DNA of 64,000 nt, from assembly GCA_012295275.1 (NCBI GenBank), contig CM022670.1:32637938-32701937 (forward strand). The letters are read 5' to 3'. Source of the stretch: Chrysomallon squamiferum (lineage: Eukaryota > Mollusca > Gastropoda > Neomphalida > Peltospiridae). Both the position numbers and the translations under genes were made by a program. Below are positions 1 through 39,889 of this stretch, piece by piece; the stretch's first letter is position 1; the number at the start of each line of letters is the position of its first letter. The notes beneath the pieces were generated by a model. That model did not search any database and was not told the origin of the DNA. It saw only the letters and a list, made by a program, of their open reading frames with translations.

Positions 1-3000
1 TCTGGATATATACTGAAGAGTGTTGAATTATAATTTGTTTTTAATGAATAAAACAAGGAAAAACAAGAATAAAAATTTAAAAAAAATTATTTTCATGAGA
101 ATCTGCTGTTTTATTTTTAAAATGTATCATTTACATTTCATGTACAAAACTGATCTAATCTGTTAAATATTAAATATAATCATTATGTAAAAATAAAAAA
201 TAAGAAAGATTTTAACATTAATGTTGGATTTTAATATTAATTTCTGAAAAGATAATTATATATATATATATATATAATATTTTTTATATAAAACTGTAAT
301 AATATATTGATGACAAAGATTTCAGACTCCTGCTTCTCAGAAGGTTTTATACATGTAGCTTAACGGAAGTGAATTGATGCTTGATTTAACAGATTCTCAA
401 GTCATTAACTTGATATTGAGTTAGCTTGTCAATTATTTTTAGGTTTGATGGTCTACTTACGTCACTGCTACTTTTTTCTTTTTGCCTTTTATTTTTCAGA
501 CAAATACCATAGAATGTATTGTCATTTTCTTCTCACCTGTTTTTTTTTTTTCCACCAATAGATTCTGATCCTATATTTATTTCAGGCTTTGACAGAAGAA
601 AAAATTTGCTATATTTATTTGAAAGAGACAGTCTTTATTGTTTATTATGCCATAATGCCTCTCACTCTAAGCCTAACAAATTGCCAATTTGACATAAGAG
701 AGTGTAGAATTTTTGCCAAGGACTTAAAGGTCATATCATTGATCCAATTCTGTACAGAAATTTTCCATTTATTTAGAAAGAAGGGCTGTCCTCTTTTCTT
801 TCTTTTTATCATTTTCTTCATCTTTCTCTCCCCACTTAGCTTAATTTTAAAATTGGTTTTTAAACCAGTATTTCTTGGAACTGTTTGTAAAAAAAAATTA
901 AATTAAAAATAAAAAATAAAAAGAAGAAGAAAAAATAAAATTAGTTAAATTATCACAATATTTTGTTCATTTTCAAAAGCACTCAACCAGTTTAAAAAAT
1001 AATTATTAAAAAACCCAACTAAAAAACCAACATCAAAATAAAAAAACATTTACAAACCATAGTTTAAAAATATAGAAATTATAAGAAGAAATTAAAAATT
1101 GGAAATTGTTTTTAAAAAGTTAAAGAATTAACTCATATCTATATTTTCAATATATATATAGAGAGAGATTTTATTTACATTTTACAAATATTATTTTATT
1201 TACATTTTACAAATATTATTTTATTTACATTTTACAAATATTGATTTTATTTAGATTATATTTTCTGCAGACAAACTCATTATCATTTAAACATAAAAAA
1301 AAAATCCCAAAACATTTTTTCATACATCAGTTTCATATGTCACTTTAGCATATTCATTTACATCATTATAAAGAGTGAACTGTATTTTTAAAATGATCAT
1401 TAAAAATTATGTCATATTGTTTTATTCTAATGAATGAAACGTCACTGAAATCAAAGACATCTACTTGCATTTCATCCATTTGCATTACTATACAACATAC
1501 TGGCAGGTTTGAAGAACAGATGTCATAGTAGGTAAAACAACACTTGTATGACCTTGAGGCAATGTTTTTGTAAATATTGATGGGAAGGAGAAAGAGCAGA
1601 TGTACTAGGCTTGTTAACAGCATAAAGAAGACTGCATATGGATTATTACACATTTTTATACAAGGACTGTGATATGTCTGTAGGAAACATAACATGGAGG
1701 TGTATGGTACGAATAGGTTAATTGAATGTTAGGCTTATTGGAATATTCAAAGAAAAAAATTGGTGGGAAAACTACATTTAGCAAGGCTTCTGCCAAAAGT
1801 CAGTAAGTTTGTGGTCCTTTTTGTAAACTATCCCTAAATAATAATGTTTATGTTTTTGTATTAAATCTAAATAACAGTGATTATTTTTGTAAAGATTAAA
1901 CCTAAATGTTAATGTTTAATTTTTAATTTTTTTTAATATCAGATCTTAATATCAATATTTATATTTCTTATATATTAACCATAAATATTAATGTTTATAT
2001 GTATTTAAAAAATATCAGGGCACATTATTTTTGTAAATCAAACAGAAATATTAGTGTGGTTTTTGAGTTTTTGTTTTTCTAAAATAACAATAAAATTGAA
2101 TTATTTTTATCATAATTGTTAATATTTTAGTCTTAAATATGTAGCATTAAAATAGCATATTTGTAAAAAACTTCCATTATTATAAGTATCAAACCCTGAT
2201 GATGGACAGTTGTAAAAAGACAGACATTTTTATATGATTTCATTTTAAACTGTAATTAAATTAAATCTTACCAGTAGAGATTTTTTCTTTCATTTTGCTG
2301 ATTAAATATCTTTCCACTGTGATGATAAGGAGATATTCAATAAAAGAAAGAAATTTTTAAAATATATATAGTATCTAAATATCATTTGTCCATACTAGTT
2401 AAGAAGGTGGGGATTTTATCAAATAATGAATTAGTAAATTTTAAAATTTAAAAAAAAATTAAACATGACTGAATTGTGTTAATATTTTGCCTCAGTGAAA
2501 GGCTTACAGATTCTAAAACTGTGTATTCCGAAGTGGTCTGGGTTTAAGTATGTGACTGTCATCTTGTGAAAGATGTTGGCCATTGCACCCAGTTCCTTCA
2601 GAGAATCTCCACATATCTCAATCAGTAATAGATTTATAATCTCAAAATTATCCCTTGATGACTTGTCTGGAGGCTTGATAACAGTTCAGAGACAAAATAC
2701 CTTACTGGACTCTGGGCAGTTGTTTCAGAAGGCCAAGTATAAATTCACCTTATGATATATTGAGAATATATACATTTTATAGGATAATTATATAATATAT
2801 ACAGGATAATTGAACCTCAGTGGTCTGATTTAGGTTCTAAAGAGAAAATAAAATATAATCATGCAGGTGTAATTTATAATCACAACAAAAATTGAAAAAA
2901 AAAGAAAGAAAAAAATTAATCTGTTTTTGTACTATTAAAATCCTGTATTTAATCCATTAAATACTGTCTTGGACTGCATAAGCACAGAAAACAAAACCCC

Positions 3001-3109
3001 TAAAGAAAGAAAAGGCCAAAAAAAAAAGAAAAGAAGAAGTGTTGAAAAGAAAATCTCCACAAAGGTAAAAGAACTCGGTATATAGAGAAAGGCATTTAAT
3101 ATTGATGCA
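1..3109. other. AT-rich non-coding stretch upstream of PDE4 exons
   Basis: This stretch is AT-rich with many short homopolymers and a 25-bp minisatellite. The small open frames here, such as 589-906 (+) and 1366-1695 (-), have low-complexity Phe/Leu/Ile/Tyr-rich translations and no splice or domain support. I looked for PDE4 UCR1-type sequence here and did not find it. It may be part of a large intron of a long PDE4 isoform that starts upstream of the window. Confidence 0.6.
1168..1245. repeat. 25-bp minisatellite, about 3 copies
   Basis: The unit attttatttacattttaca plus aatatt repeats with an exact 25-base offset at 1168, 1193 and 1218. The third copy runs on into diverged sequence. Confidence 0.85.
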
Positions 3110-3376
3110 AGCCTGCTGTTGAAAGGCTTTTTATTGTAACGTATTGTACCAGTAATCCTCTGCGATACCCATAGTGACGCCATTATGTTTGCGTGGTGGC
3201 TGCATTGAGGAATGAAATCTACCTCATGTTTGTGATGAATTCTCTTCATATTGGCTTTTATTATTGTCAACGCAGCGAGTGTAACCTCGACTGAATGCTG
3301 TGTTTTCGAGTTGCCATTTTTGTGCACTTGTCAAAATTCATCCACTGAGGATGTTGGTGACAGACTTTGTTTGGGC
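3110..3376 (+). promoter_or_regulatory. Candidate CpG-bearing promoter / 5' UTR of a short PDE4 isoform
   Basis: This patch is visibly richer in G, C and CpG than its surroundings (for example gcgtggtggctgc near 3191 and cgcagcgagt near 3271). It ends at a good start codon followed by a phase-compatible splice donor. The frame of the candidate first exon is open back to a TGA at 3236-3238. No TATA box was pinpointed. The promoter role is inferred from composition and position only. A 130-residue open frame on the minus strand (2935-3327) overlaps it but looks fortuitous. Confidence 0.35.
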
Positions 3377-3426
3377 ATGGTGATCTACATGGGCTGTGCG
3401 AGGAGTTTATTTGGCTCTATGTGTCC
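3377..3426 (+). CDS. Candidate PDE4 first coding exon (short isoform, acylation-type N terminus)
   Basis: An ATG at 3377 (G at -3, G at +4) opens a frame that reaches a strong donor, CC then GTGAGT, at 3427. It ends with two bases left over, exactly what the next exon at 12085 needs (CC+C = Pro). The peptide is MVIY followed by MGCARSLFGSMCP. From the second Met it begins MGCxxS, the classic N-myristoylation plus palmitoylation pattern seen on Src-family kinases and G-alpha subunits. From the first Met, Cys7 and Cys16 could still be palmitoylated. PDE4 genes are known to use several promoters with short unique first exons that set location. The assignment is inference: phase agreement alone has a one-in-three chance and no transcript evidence is available. 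Confidence 0.5.
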
Positions 3427-3646
3427 GTGAGTATTTCATGTTTACACATTTCCTCTGCTAAGCTTAATGTGATATATTAATTCTGTAACGTAATGAAATA
3501 TAAGTTACGTTAGTTTTGTGTTTATATCTATTGAGAATGCTTTCACTTTGTTTTGTGGTGTTATTTTAGAAACATGTTATTAAGAAAAGAAAAATTGTTT
3601 ACTCCTTTGAGAATTTATTATGTTGATTTAATAATTGGTATATAAT

Positions 3647-3709
<63 letters not shown>

Positions 3710-3792
3710 AAAAACCTAAATATGAATACACACAAAGACATACAGACACAGACACAGAAATTCACTGATGTTTAGATTTTTTGATAAATACC

Positions 3793-3834
<42 letters not shown>

Positions 3835-4682
3835 GTAGAAAAGAGAAGATAAAAAATATGTATTTATATATAAAAATAAACATTTAGATGCCTTTTAATG
3901 AATTTATCACTATACTGTATGCTTTTAAGCCAGTAAATATGTTTATTATGACATGTCTTGGTACTAAGCACACATATAAGTAATAAATAATAACCTGCGT
4001 TAATCTTTACAGTCAGCCATTTTTTAAATTATTTATGTTTTTTTGTTCATTCATTCATTCATTTTTACTTTGCATCAATACTATTATTATTTTGTTACTG
4101 ATATTATTATTATTATTATTATCATTATTATTACTACTACTACAACTACTACTACTATTATTATTATTATCACCATTATTATTTCTACTAGTACTACTAT
4201 TATTATTATTATTATCATCATTATTAATACTAGTAATATTATAATTATTATTAAGATTTTTATTTTATTACCATATTATCATTATTAATATTATAGAGAT
4301 ATTTCTAAATTAAGCTAGCAGGATACATCTAATCTCACTGCCAGGATATCAAATCACTAATCTGCAAATTTATTGGTTTTTCCAAACACTGTGGTTATAT
4401 GATTATTACTGTGTTCATTTAAAAGGTGCGAGCGTGTAGAACTAGATTTTTTCCCAAGTTTCTTCATGTTTTCCAATTTAAGAACGATAGATTTTACATT
4501 TTTATCCCATTTGGCTGAAGCCCAAAAAAGAGTACAGCTCTAAACCTTACGTAGGTGTCAGAGATGGGAGTGTAAGCCATTCTAAATAGGAAATCTGCAT
4601 ACAAGTAATGAATGAGTTGTTATATATATGAAGATAGTTTTCTTGAGCAATATTCAGTACATGAACCCATTTGTAATTAACT

Positions 4683-5026
4683 ATGTCCAAAATAGTCATG
4701 TTTTCCCACACTGTATCCAAAATGGGCAGCAATGTTTTGCCACACTGTATCCAAAATGGGCAGCCATATTTTGCCACACTGTATCCAAAATGGGCAGCCA
4801 TGTTTTGCCACACTGTATCCAGAAAAGTCAGCATGAACAGATTTTTTTCATATTGTATCCAGAATAGGGAACTATATTTATTTTTTCTCGATTTTTTATC
4901 CAAAACAGACAACCATGTTCAGATCTCCATGTACATACAAATGTGTTTATTTTTTACCTTTTTGTACAGTATCCAAAAGAGGCAACCTTATATAGTTTTA
5001 TAATACAGTATCCAAAATTGGCAGCC
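4683..5026. repeat. 34-bp minisatellite decaying outward
   Basis: The core tatccaaaatgggcagccat recurs at offsets of exactly 34 bases (tatcc at 4714, 4748, 4782, 4816). It then appears as diverged copies at 4856, 4897, 4970 and 5009 with spacings of 40, 41, 73 and 39. The array makes spurious open frames on both strands, which should not be annotated as genes. Confidence 0.9.
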
Positions 5027-6153
5027 TTATTAAAACAATAATTGTGCACCATCCCAGAAACTAATTTTTATTTTCTGTCATCAAAGACAAATGAAGAAAC
5101 ACTAACATTAATCTTTAGCAATTATATTATAGATTTCTTTTACTCTCCTGATTATGTATCGTTGTAATTAATAGCTGAAAGTTCTAATAACATGTTTTAC
5201 TTTTATCCTATTTTTTTACTCAGATTTCTTTTAAGTGCATGCCCTGGCTTCTTAATGAAGTATTTATCTAATCTATACCCCAAAACAGTGTTAGCAGTTT
5301 AGAATTAACAGGAGGAAATCTTCTTCTCTTCTTCCACCTTTACTGTTATTGTTACTATTATTATTATTATTATTTTAATTTTTGGTATTGAATATCTTCA
5401 GAGTTCTTGGTGGAATGGGAAAATGTATGATAATCCTTTGATAGGCACTGATCCTTTGACCAGAAAATGCTCTTACATTTAATAATTGTACTTGGACTAA
5501 ATCGTCAAGCTTCATTGGCTAGTTCATTTCTTCTTTTGATTATACAACAAAACTTACAAACTAACTAAATTGTGAAAGTAAATTTGAGCTGTGTATATGT
5601 GTGTATGTATTGGCATTTCATTTCCAATAAATCAATACAGCTTAGGTGAAATTTCTTTCTGCATTTTGAATCGTTTCCATATTCAGATCATCAACGCTTC
5701 AGCTGAAAATGTGGTTTAATATTTTGAATAATTTCTATATATGAATAAATCAGTGTGGAATTTTGCAAACTGTTTCTCATTATACCAGTATTCTAATGTG
5801 TACAGCTGAGGTGGTGAACTATATATAGTTTACTATTTCAAGATCAGTCTATATTCAAATGAGTACATGTTAAGTGTGGAAGACAAAATCAGGTTTATCT
5901 ATTGCTCTATTCATGTCAGTGTGCAACTAAGGCAATATATTTACAATGAGTGTGAATATTCACTCTTATATACTTTCATTCACATTCAGTCAGATACACT
6001 AGTAAAACATACATATATTAACTTACAAACAAAACTTAAATTCCACATGTGTATGTATACATACCTCATAGATAGACAAAGGATAAAATATCACATGTAT
6101 ATGAGTATATATTTCTAAATAAATATATATCTATTTATCTATCTATTTACATA

Positions 6154-6173
6154 TACACACACACACACACACA

Positions 6174-6255
<82 letters not shown>
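6154..6255. repeat. (AC)n(TC)n compound microsatellite
   Basis: About 22 bases of AC repeat run directly into about 80 bases of pure TC repeat. A short TA tract and TATGTATG-type repeats follow to about 6330. Confidence 0.95.
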
Positions 6256-6269
<14 letters not shown>

Positions 6270-7059
6270 GTATGTATACATGTATATATGGGTATGTATG
6301 TATACATGTATATATGGGTATGTATGTATATGCACATAAAATCTAAAAACTTTTGTGTGTTGTTTGGTCAGAAGCAAGACAAAAGTCTTCAGATTTTATG
6401 TCTAAGTCTGTGTTTGCGCATACACTGCATACAAATTTTCATATATTTTCTTATCAAAATATGTACGTATAACCAACCTGGCCTTCTGCAGTGTCATTGC
6501 TGGAAGGGTGTCTGCTTGGAGTTAATGACTGCTCATGAATTTAGTGTTTATCATGGTGAAAAGAGCAGTAATGGCAGACTCTAACAATCTATATTACATG
6601 TAGCAGTGTGTGCCAGGCAGTGAAGCAGTAAATGTTGATAGATGGTCATTCATAGATTATTCAAATCTCAGCTGTTTTTCTTCTTTGTTCAAGTCTATTT
6701 TTGTTTTGTTCCAAACATCTATGATGGATTTGTACATTTATGTAGGGTTTTTTAATCTGTTTAATTCACCTTTATTTTTTTTTGTAATCAATTTTTTGAC
6801 AGTAAAAAGATTTTAAAAATCTATTACATGTAATTGCTTTGTATGTGGTTTCAGATGTATTCATAAATATATATTATTAAAGATATACTTTTTCATTATT
6901 ATTTACCTATTTGTTAATTCATTTATTAATAATTTTAAGGTTTTTATTATCATTATCATTCTGTTGGTTATTATTATCATCATCATTTAATTTTTATTAT
7001 CTTTATTAATATTGTCATTATTATTACTATTGTTATTCTTATATATATATATATATATA

Positions 7060-7102
<43 letters not shown>

Positions 7103-7782
7103 CTATTTATTATTATAACATTATTATTATTATTATTATTACTATCATTCTCTTTATTATTATAACATTATTATTATTACTATTATTACTATCATTCTAT
7201 TTATTATTATAACATTATTATTATTATGTATTATTATTAATATTACTGAAACTTAACCTGAGACACAAAAAGGTTTTGTTTTCTCTGTGCTGGGTGTGAG
7301 ATATGGTTAGATTAGTGTCAGCTCAATTTTTTTCATTCCTGGTTTTGTTGTTTTTTTTTCCTTTGAGATTTCATATATGCATTGTGATCACAAACATCAG
7401 TGTACATTTGATCAATATTTCCATAGCGACATAGTTATATTAATCAGTTCGATACTATATGCCAATTTTCATTTTTCAATACCTCACCGTGTGGTAATTA
7501 TAATGTCTCAGGCATTTTAGCATATGCATGAACCGTTAATGTTGTCTCAGAGAAAGAATGTTACCAAGTGTTGCATTGTCTACATGTTAATATCTCTCAT
7601 AAGCAGCATATGTGTTTTCTGGTCAAGCCTTTTGCAAAATATGATAAAGAATATAAAAATAAAATATTAATCATATGATTAGGAATTATTACAATTTTTA
7701 TTTTTATTACTGCTTACAAACTGATTTTTGTTTTCTAGAATTATTTACTTATTTATTTATATTGTATTTATTATTATTATTA

Positions 7783-7817
<35 letters not shown>

Positions 7818-7947
7818 ATTATTATTATTATTATTTAGTTGTTTTGGAGATGTACAAATTATTACTATATTTATATCAATATTTTTCTTATTCTTATTCT
7901 TATTACTACTACTTTTAATATTATTTTAATAATATATTATTATTATA

Positions 7948-7992
<45 letters not shown>

Positions 7993-10060
7993 TAAATATC
8001 ATGTAATTAAACTATGTACAGGGTTGATACTGTGACAAACATTAGTGCTCTTTTAAAGATAAGCAGCTTTTATATTTGTGTGTATGTATATGTATGTATG
8101 TATGTATGTCTATATGTATTTGTCTAACCATCCATCTGTCACAGATTTCACCATTATTATTCTGTTACATCAACTATGATTATTATTATTATTAATATTT
8201 TTGCTATCGTTACAATAATAAACATTAGTTTATTACAGTTACTATGTATAAAAATGTGTACATGTCTAACCATCCATCCATCCATTCATCCATCTGTCAC
8301 TGACATCATTCCATTGTCTGCACTCAGGACAGAGCTGTTACCACAAGTAAACAGAATTTGGCATGTAGATGCATAGTAATGAAACTGCAGTGATGTATGT
8401 ATGACATCTGGAAACCTGATTGTGCCCTCATGGTCAATAGGATTATAATTATATTTGTATTACTGAAATCTATTCATGTACAGTTGTAACATTAGCAGGA
8501 TTATGTACTCAAAGTTGAAAGATTTTTGAAATTTTGTTTTGTTTATCAGTAGAACTAGAGCAGTTTGTGGTCACTGGCTTGTGAAAGTCAACCACTTGGT
8601 ATTCTCAGCTAGTGATTCTTTATATGGTTATCAATAGACAGGACAACACATACCTTGGTCTTATAAATCAAGGTATTGGCTGAGATGGGAAATCATTTTG
8701 TAATCTAAAGAGATATCAATACTGGTATACATGTACTGGTATCTTACATAGATTAATGACATACTTGTATGTATACATGCACCATATGCATGGGCAGAAC
8801 ATGCATATATTGATATACTTACATATATATCCATTTACACATCTGTTGATCATATGTGCATACTAAACTAGGATCAAATCCATGCATATAAATATATATG
8901 CACCACACACAGACACAGAGAAAGTAACAAAGAGAGATAAATACATAGAAACACAGACACATATAAGTACCAGGTTTTTTTTTTTATAAGATTTTACCAA
9001 ATTATGAATAGAATCAGAGACACAGACATAGGAAATTGTTTATCAAACAATACACACAGACAGTCAGACAGACAGACACAGTTTTTTAAAGCAGGGATTA
9101 CCTAGCTGTTCTGTTCTGTGTACTTCAGTCACTGGCAGATTTGTTTTTTAGTCTCATTACAAAACATTTAAATTCTTTTCCCATTACTGCTTTTCACTCA
9201 GTATACAAATGCCTACATGATCAGAGTGTGTCTGTCACTACTGAATAACTCTTTTTATTAGACTTTCTATTTCTGTCGTTTAAACCTTTACACACAAAGT
9301 GAGACCTGCTGTTTTCATTCTTACCCAGAAAAAAGTTTGAGTGGGTTTCTCTGTTCTCCCACATATCTATCATGAATCAAAATCTAAAAGTTCATTTTAA
9401 TTCTTTTATTTTCAATTTTTATATTTAGCTTTATAATTTGTAATTTTTAAACTTTTATTATGCATTTACTCATTTAATTGATTAGTTGTTTTGACTGTTT
9501 TATTTTATTTTATTTATATATTTATTTATTAGCAATATTTGTATTAATATTATATTTTTATTATTGCTTTTATTTGTTATTATTATTTTATTATATTTTT
9601 TATTTATATATTTGTGTACATATATGTGTGTATGTATATGTATGCATATATACATAGGTGTGTGTACAACTGTTATAACCTCTTCTTTAATAAATATACA
9701 GTAATTCAAACTGTACAAAAAAAGATAAACCAGAAGGTTCTGATCAATACATTTTTTTTTAGCATCACATACATCTGTCATTTTATTACACAAACACATT
9801 TTTTGTTTTTCAAGGATATCATTACATTCCAGATGAAAAAGAGAATAGTCAAGAGAAACTAATATTTAGGTCAAAACTGGTAACAGCTTGGTAACTAAAA
9901 CAAGACTGTAAGGTTTACTCTAAACGTATACTGATAGTTCAGGTAAAGAATGCATTACTAGTGTGAAAATATATATTTTTTTTTTTATAGTTATATGTTA
10001 GATATGATGTCAGTACATTGGTTGATACCATCTTGAAAAATGATAAATAATATGGTTTGT

Positions 10061-10175
<115 letters not shown>

Positions 10176-12084
10176 ATTCAGACAGATAGTTTTATGTAAA
10201 ATCTTGTGATCAAACCAGTTTGATAAATCCTATTATAATAAAATGATTTTTAAAGATTTAGATCAAACACACAGTGTTACTGAACTGTCTTTACAACAAA
10301 CACAGTATTTTTCTACAGGACAAACTGCTTGTAAAAAGCTTCAGGCTATGCACAGTAATCCTTCCTGATTCATTTAACTCACTGATTAGTTATAAACCCT
10401 GTTTTTACATCACTAACTTTGTCCATCATGAATCTGATCAGTTCACAAGCACCTCCAGCAAGAACATTCTGAATTAATGCATAAAATGGACATTCGTTTG
10501 TTGTTTGTCACATAGAATACCGATGATTAATGGCTTCGGCATGTCTTTTGGCAATGAAACCAGAATCCCCGATGACCTCAGATGAGGAAAACCGTACATG
10601 GCCATGCATTAATATTCTGTTTTCATAACCTAGTAGATGGGAACCAAGACAACATCTGTTTCTTGTAGGAATATTCATCAGGCAATGCTAATGAGTAAAA
10701 GCAATATCAAATTGTTATTTGAAATAACAGTCGACTGAGGTGACAGATTTTTCTAATATTATCAGGTGAAGGTGAAATATGTGTATTTTAATAGGTATAA
10801 TATTGTTTTGACATCTGTCACATGACAGTGTCATAGAGAAATCAGTAAGACATCAAGAAAATTAAAATAAGTAAAAACTTATAGAACAATGGTTATTCTG
10901 GGATGCATGAAGGATATTGTTAATTATTCTGGGATGTCTTTTTCTTTTAATAAAATTATTACTAATCTTATTGAAATCTTTATTCTAAACATTATCATTA
11001 GATGAATTATCATTTAAAAATAAAGACATTAATTATCACTGATATTTCTGTTTTTATTATTATTACTGATATTTTTACTAAAACTTTTACACACCTGGGA
11101 ATACTTTTTAAAAAATCAAACATTTATTGTTATCAACATCAGCATTACTATCATCATCTTTATCATCATTATCATCAAGAACTTCACTGCCATTATTTTT
11201 AAATCTAGTTCCTAACATTTTATTATCAGAGACTTTTCTTAAAATGTTTTTCTTTTGTCCTTCTTCTTCATCTGACAGCCTGTGAACTTAGTCGAGGAGA
11301 AACAAGGAGTTCACTGACTCCTCTGTAATAAAGTGACATTCCCTTTTTATGAGTGTCTGTCGTAATCTTTCTCAATCAGTATAAAAGTTGCTTTAAATTG
11401 CAGGCTTGTAAGAATTAATGGGCTGCTTGCAATGCATCTCATGGTAAAGATAGAATGTACAATTGGAAAAAAGTTAAAATGGCAGCCACTGCATTAGCAG
11501 TAACTGCCTGAGTACAAATAGGCTACACATCTTTACTGTTGTTGTTACTGATTTTGTTGCAGTCGTTGTTGTTGAAGTTATTATTTCTTTTATTATTATT
11601 ATTATTATTGTTGTTGTTGCTGTTGTTGTTAAATAAATTACATTTATTATTATCATTAATATTTTTTTTTTTTTTTTTTTTTTACTCCTTAGTCTTTTCT
11701 GTTTTGGCATGTATTGACAATATCTCATGTCAAACCTTTTTTTTTTTTTTTACAAATTATTACTGATACTATTATTATTATTATAATTATTTTAATTACT
11801 GTAACTGTTGTTGTTGTTGTTGTTATTATTTGTTGTTGTTGTTAAATGTAATAATACTCTATGTATATTTTATCATTTAATAAATAATTAAAATGATGAT
11901 ATCACAGTCATATTTTAATTAAGAAATAAAAAACCAGTTTTAAATACTGACATTAATCCATGATCCCATACAGACAACAATGATGATGATGATGATGATG
12001 TTGATAAAGTCCTATTTCTTTCAGTGAAAAACTAACACAGCTCATATACAAGGTATGAATGTCTGTTAAATGATTATTTTGCAG

Positions 12085-39379
<27,295 letters not shown>

Positions 39380-39883
39380 GGCAAACAGAGTGAGAGTGTT
39401 TCTCTTAATGTTATCTCAGTGTTTATAACCAGATACTGTGTGAAAAGAAACAACAGCATAAAAACAACACATGGAAAACACAAAACAACACAAAACAAAT
39501 ACAAACAAAAACAAACAATAGCCATGAATGTGCAAGCAGAAAACTAAAACTAAACTTTGCCAAATGAGTGCACAGCTGTCTGTTGAATTTTGCTTGCATG
39601 ACTCAGGGAATTGAGAACAGGTGAAAAACAAAATCAACGAACTCTACATAGCTTGAATGGCTTCTCCAAAACAGAAAACGACACAACAACAACAAAAGAG
39701 AAAAGAAAAATATAGATAATACAACAATTATTATCTTTGAAACAAACAAACAAACAAAAACAAAAATTCTTGCTCACATCAGTAATCATGTGATCTCTAG
39801 TGTGGTGTTATGTTAGTTTTTCATCAGATTGTTTTTTAAAATTGATGTTAATCACCATCAAAACATTGTAGACATGCAACAAC

Positions 39884-39889
39884 AATAAA
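39884..39889 (+). terminator. Candidate polyadenylation signal AATAAA for PDE4
   Basis: The first canonical hexamer, about 505 bases after the stop codon. Further hexamers follow downstream, so the actual 3' end is uncertain. Confidence 0.35.

Noticed and set aside
2935-3327. 130-codon open frame on the minus strand
   Set aside because: No domain, a hydrophobic Phe-run tail from AT-rich sequence, and it overlaps the CpG-bearing patch that better fits a PDE4 promoter/5' UTR on the other strand.
4035-4288. Leu/Ile- and Thr/Ile-rich frames
   Set aside because: Direct translations of imperfect (ATT)n repeats in two frames.
4547-5003. Overlapping ORFs on both strands with repeated CIQNGQ/TVSKMG-like peptides
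   Set aside because: Produced by the 34-bp minisatellite; no splice or domain evidence.
6147-6377. Arg-Glu and Cys-Val repeat peptide
   Set aside because: Translation of the (TC)n/(AC)n microsatellite.
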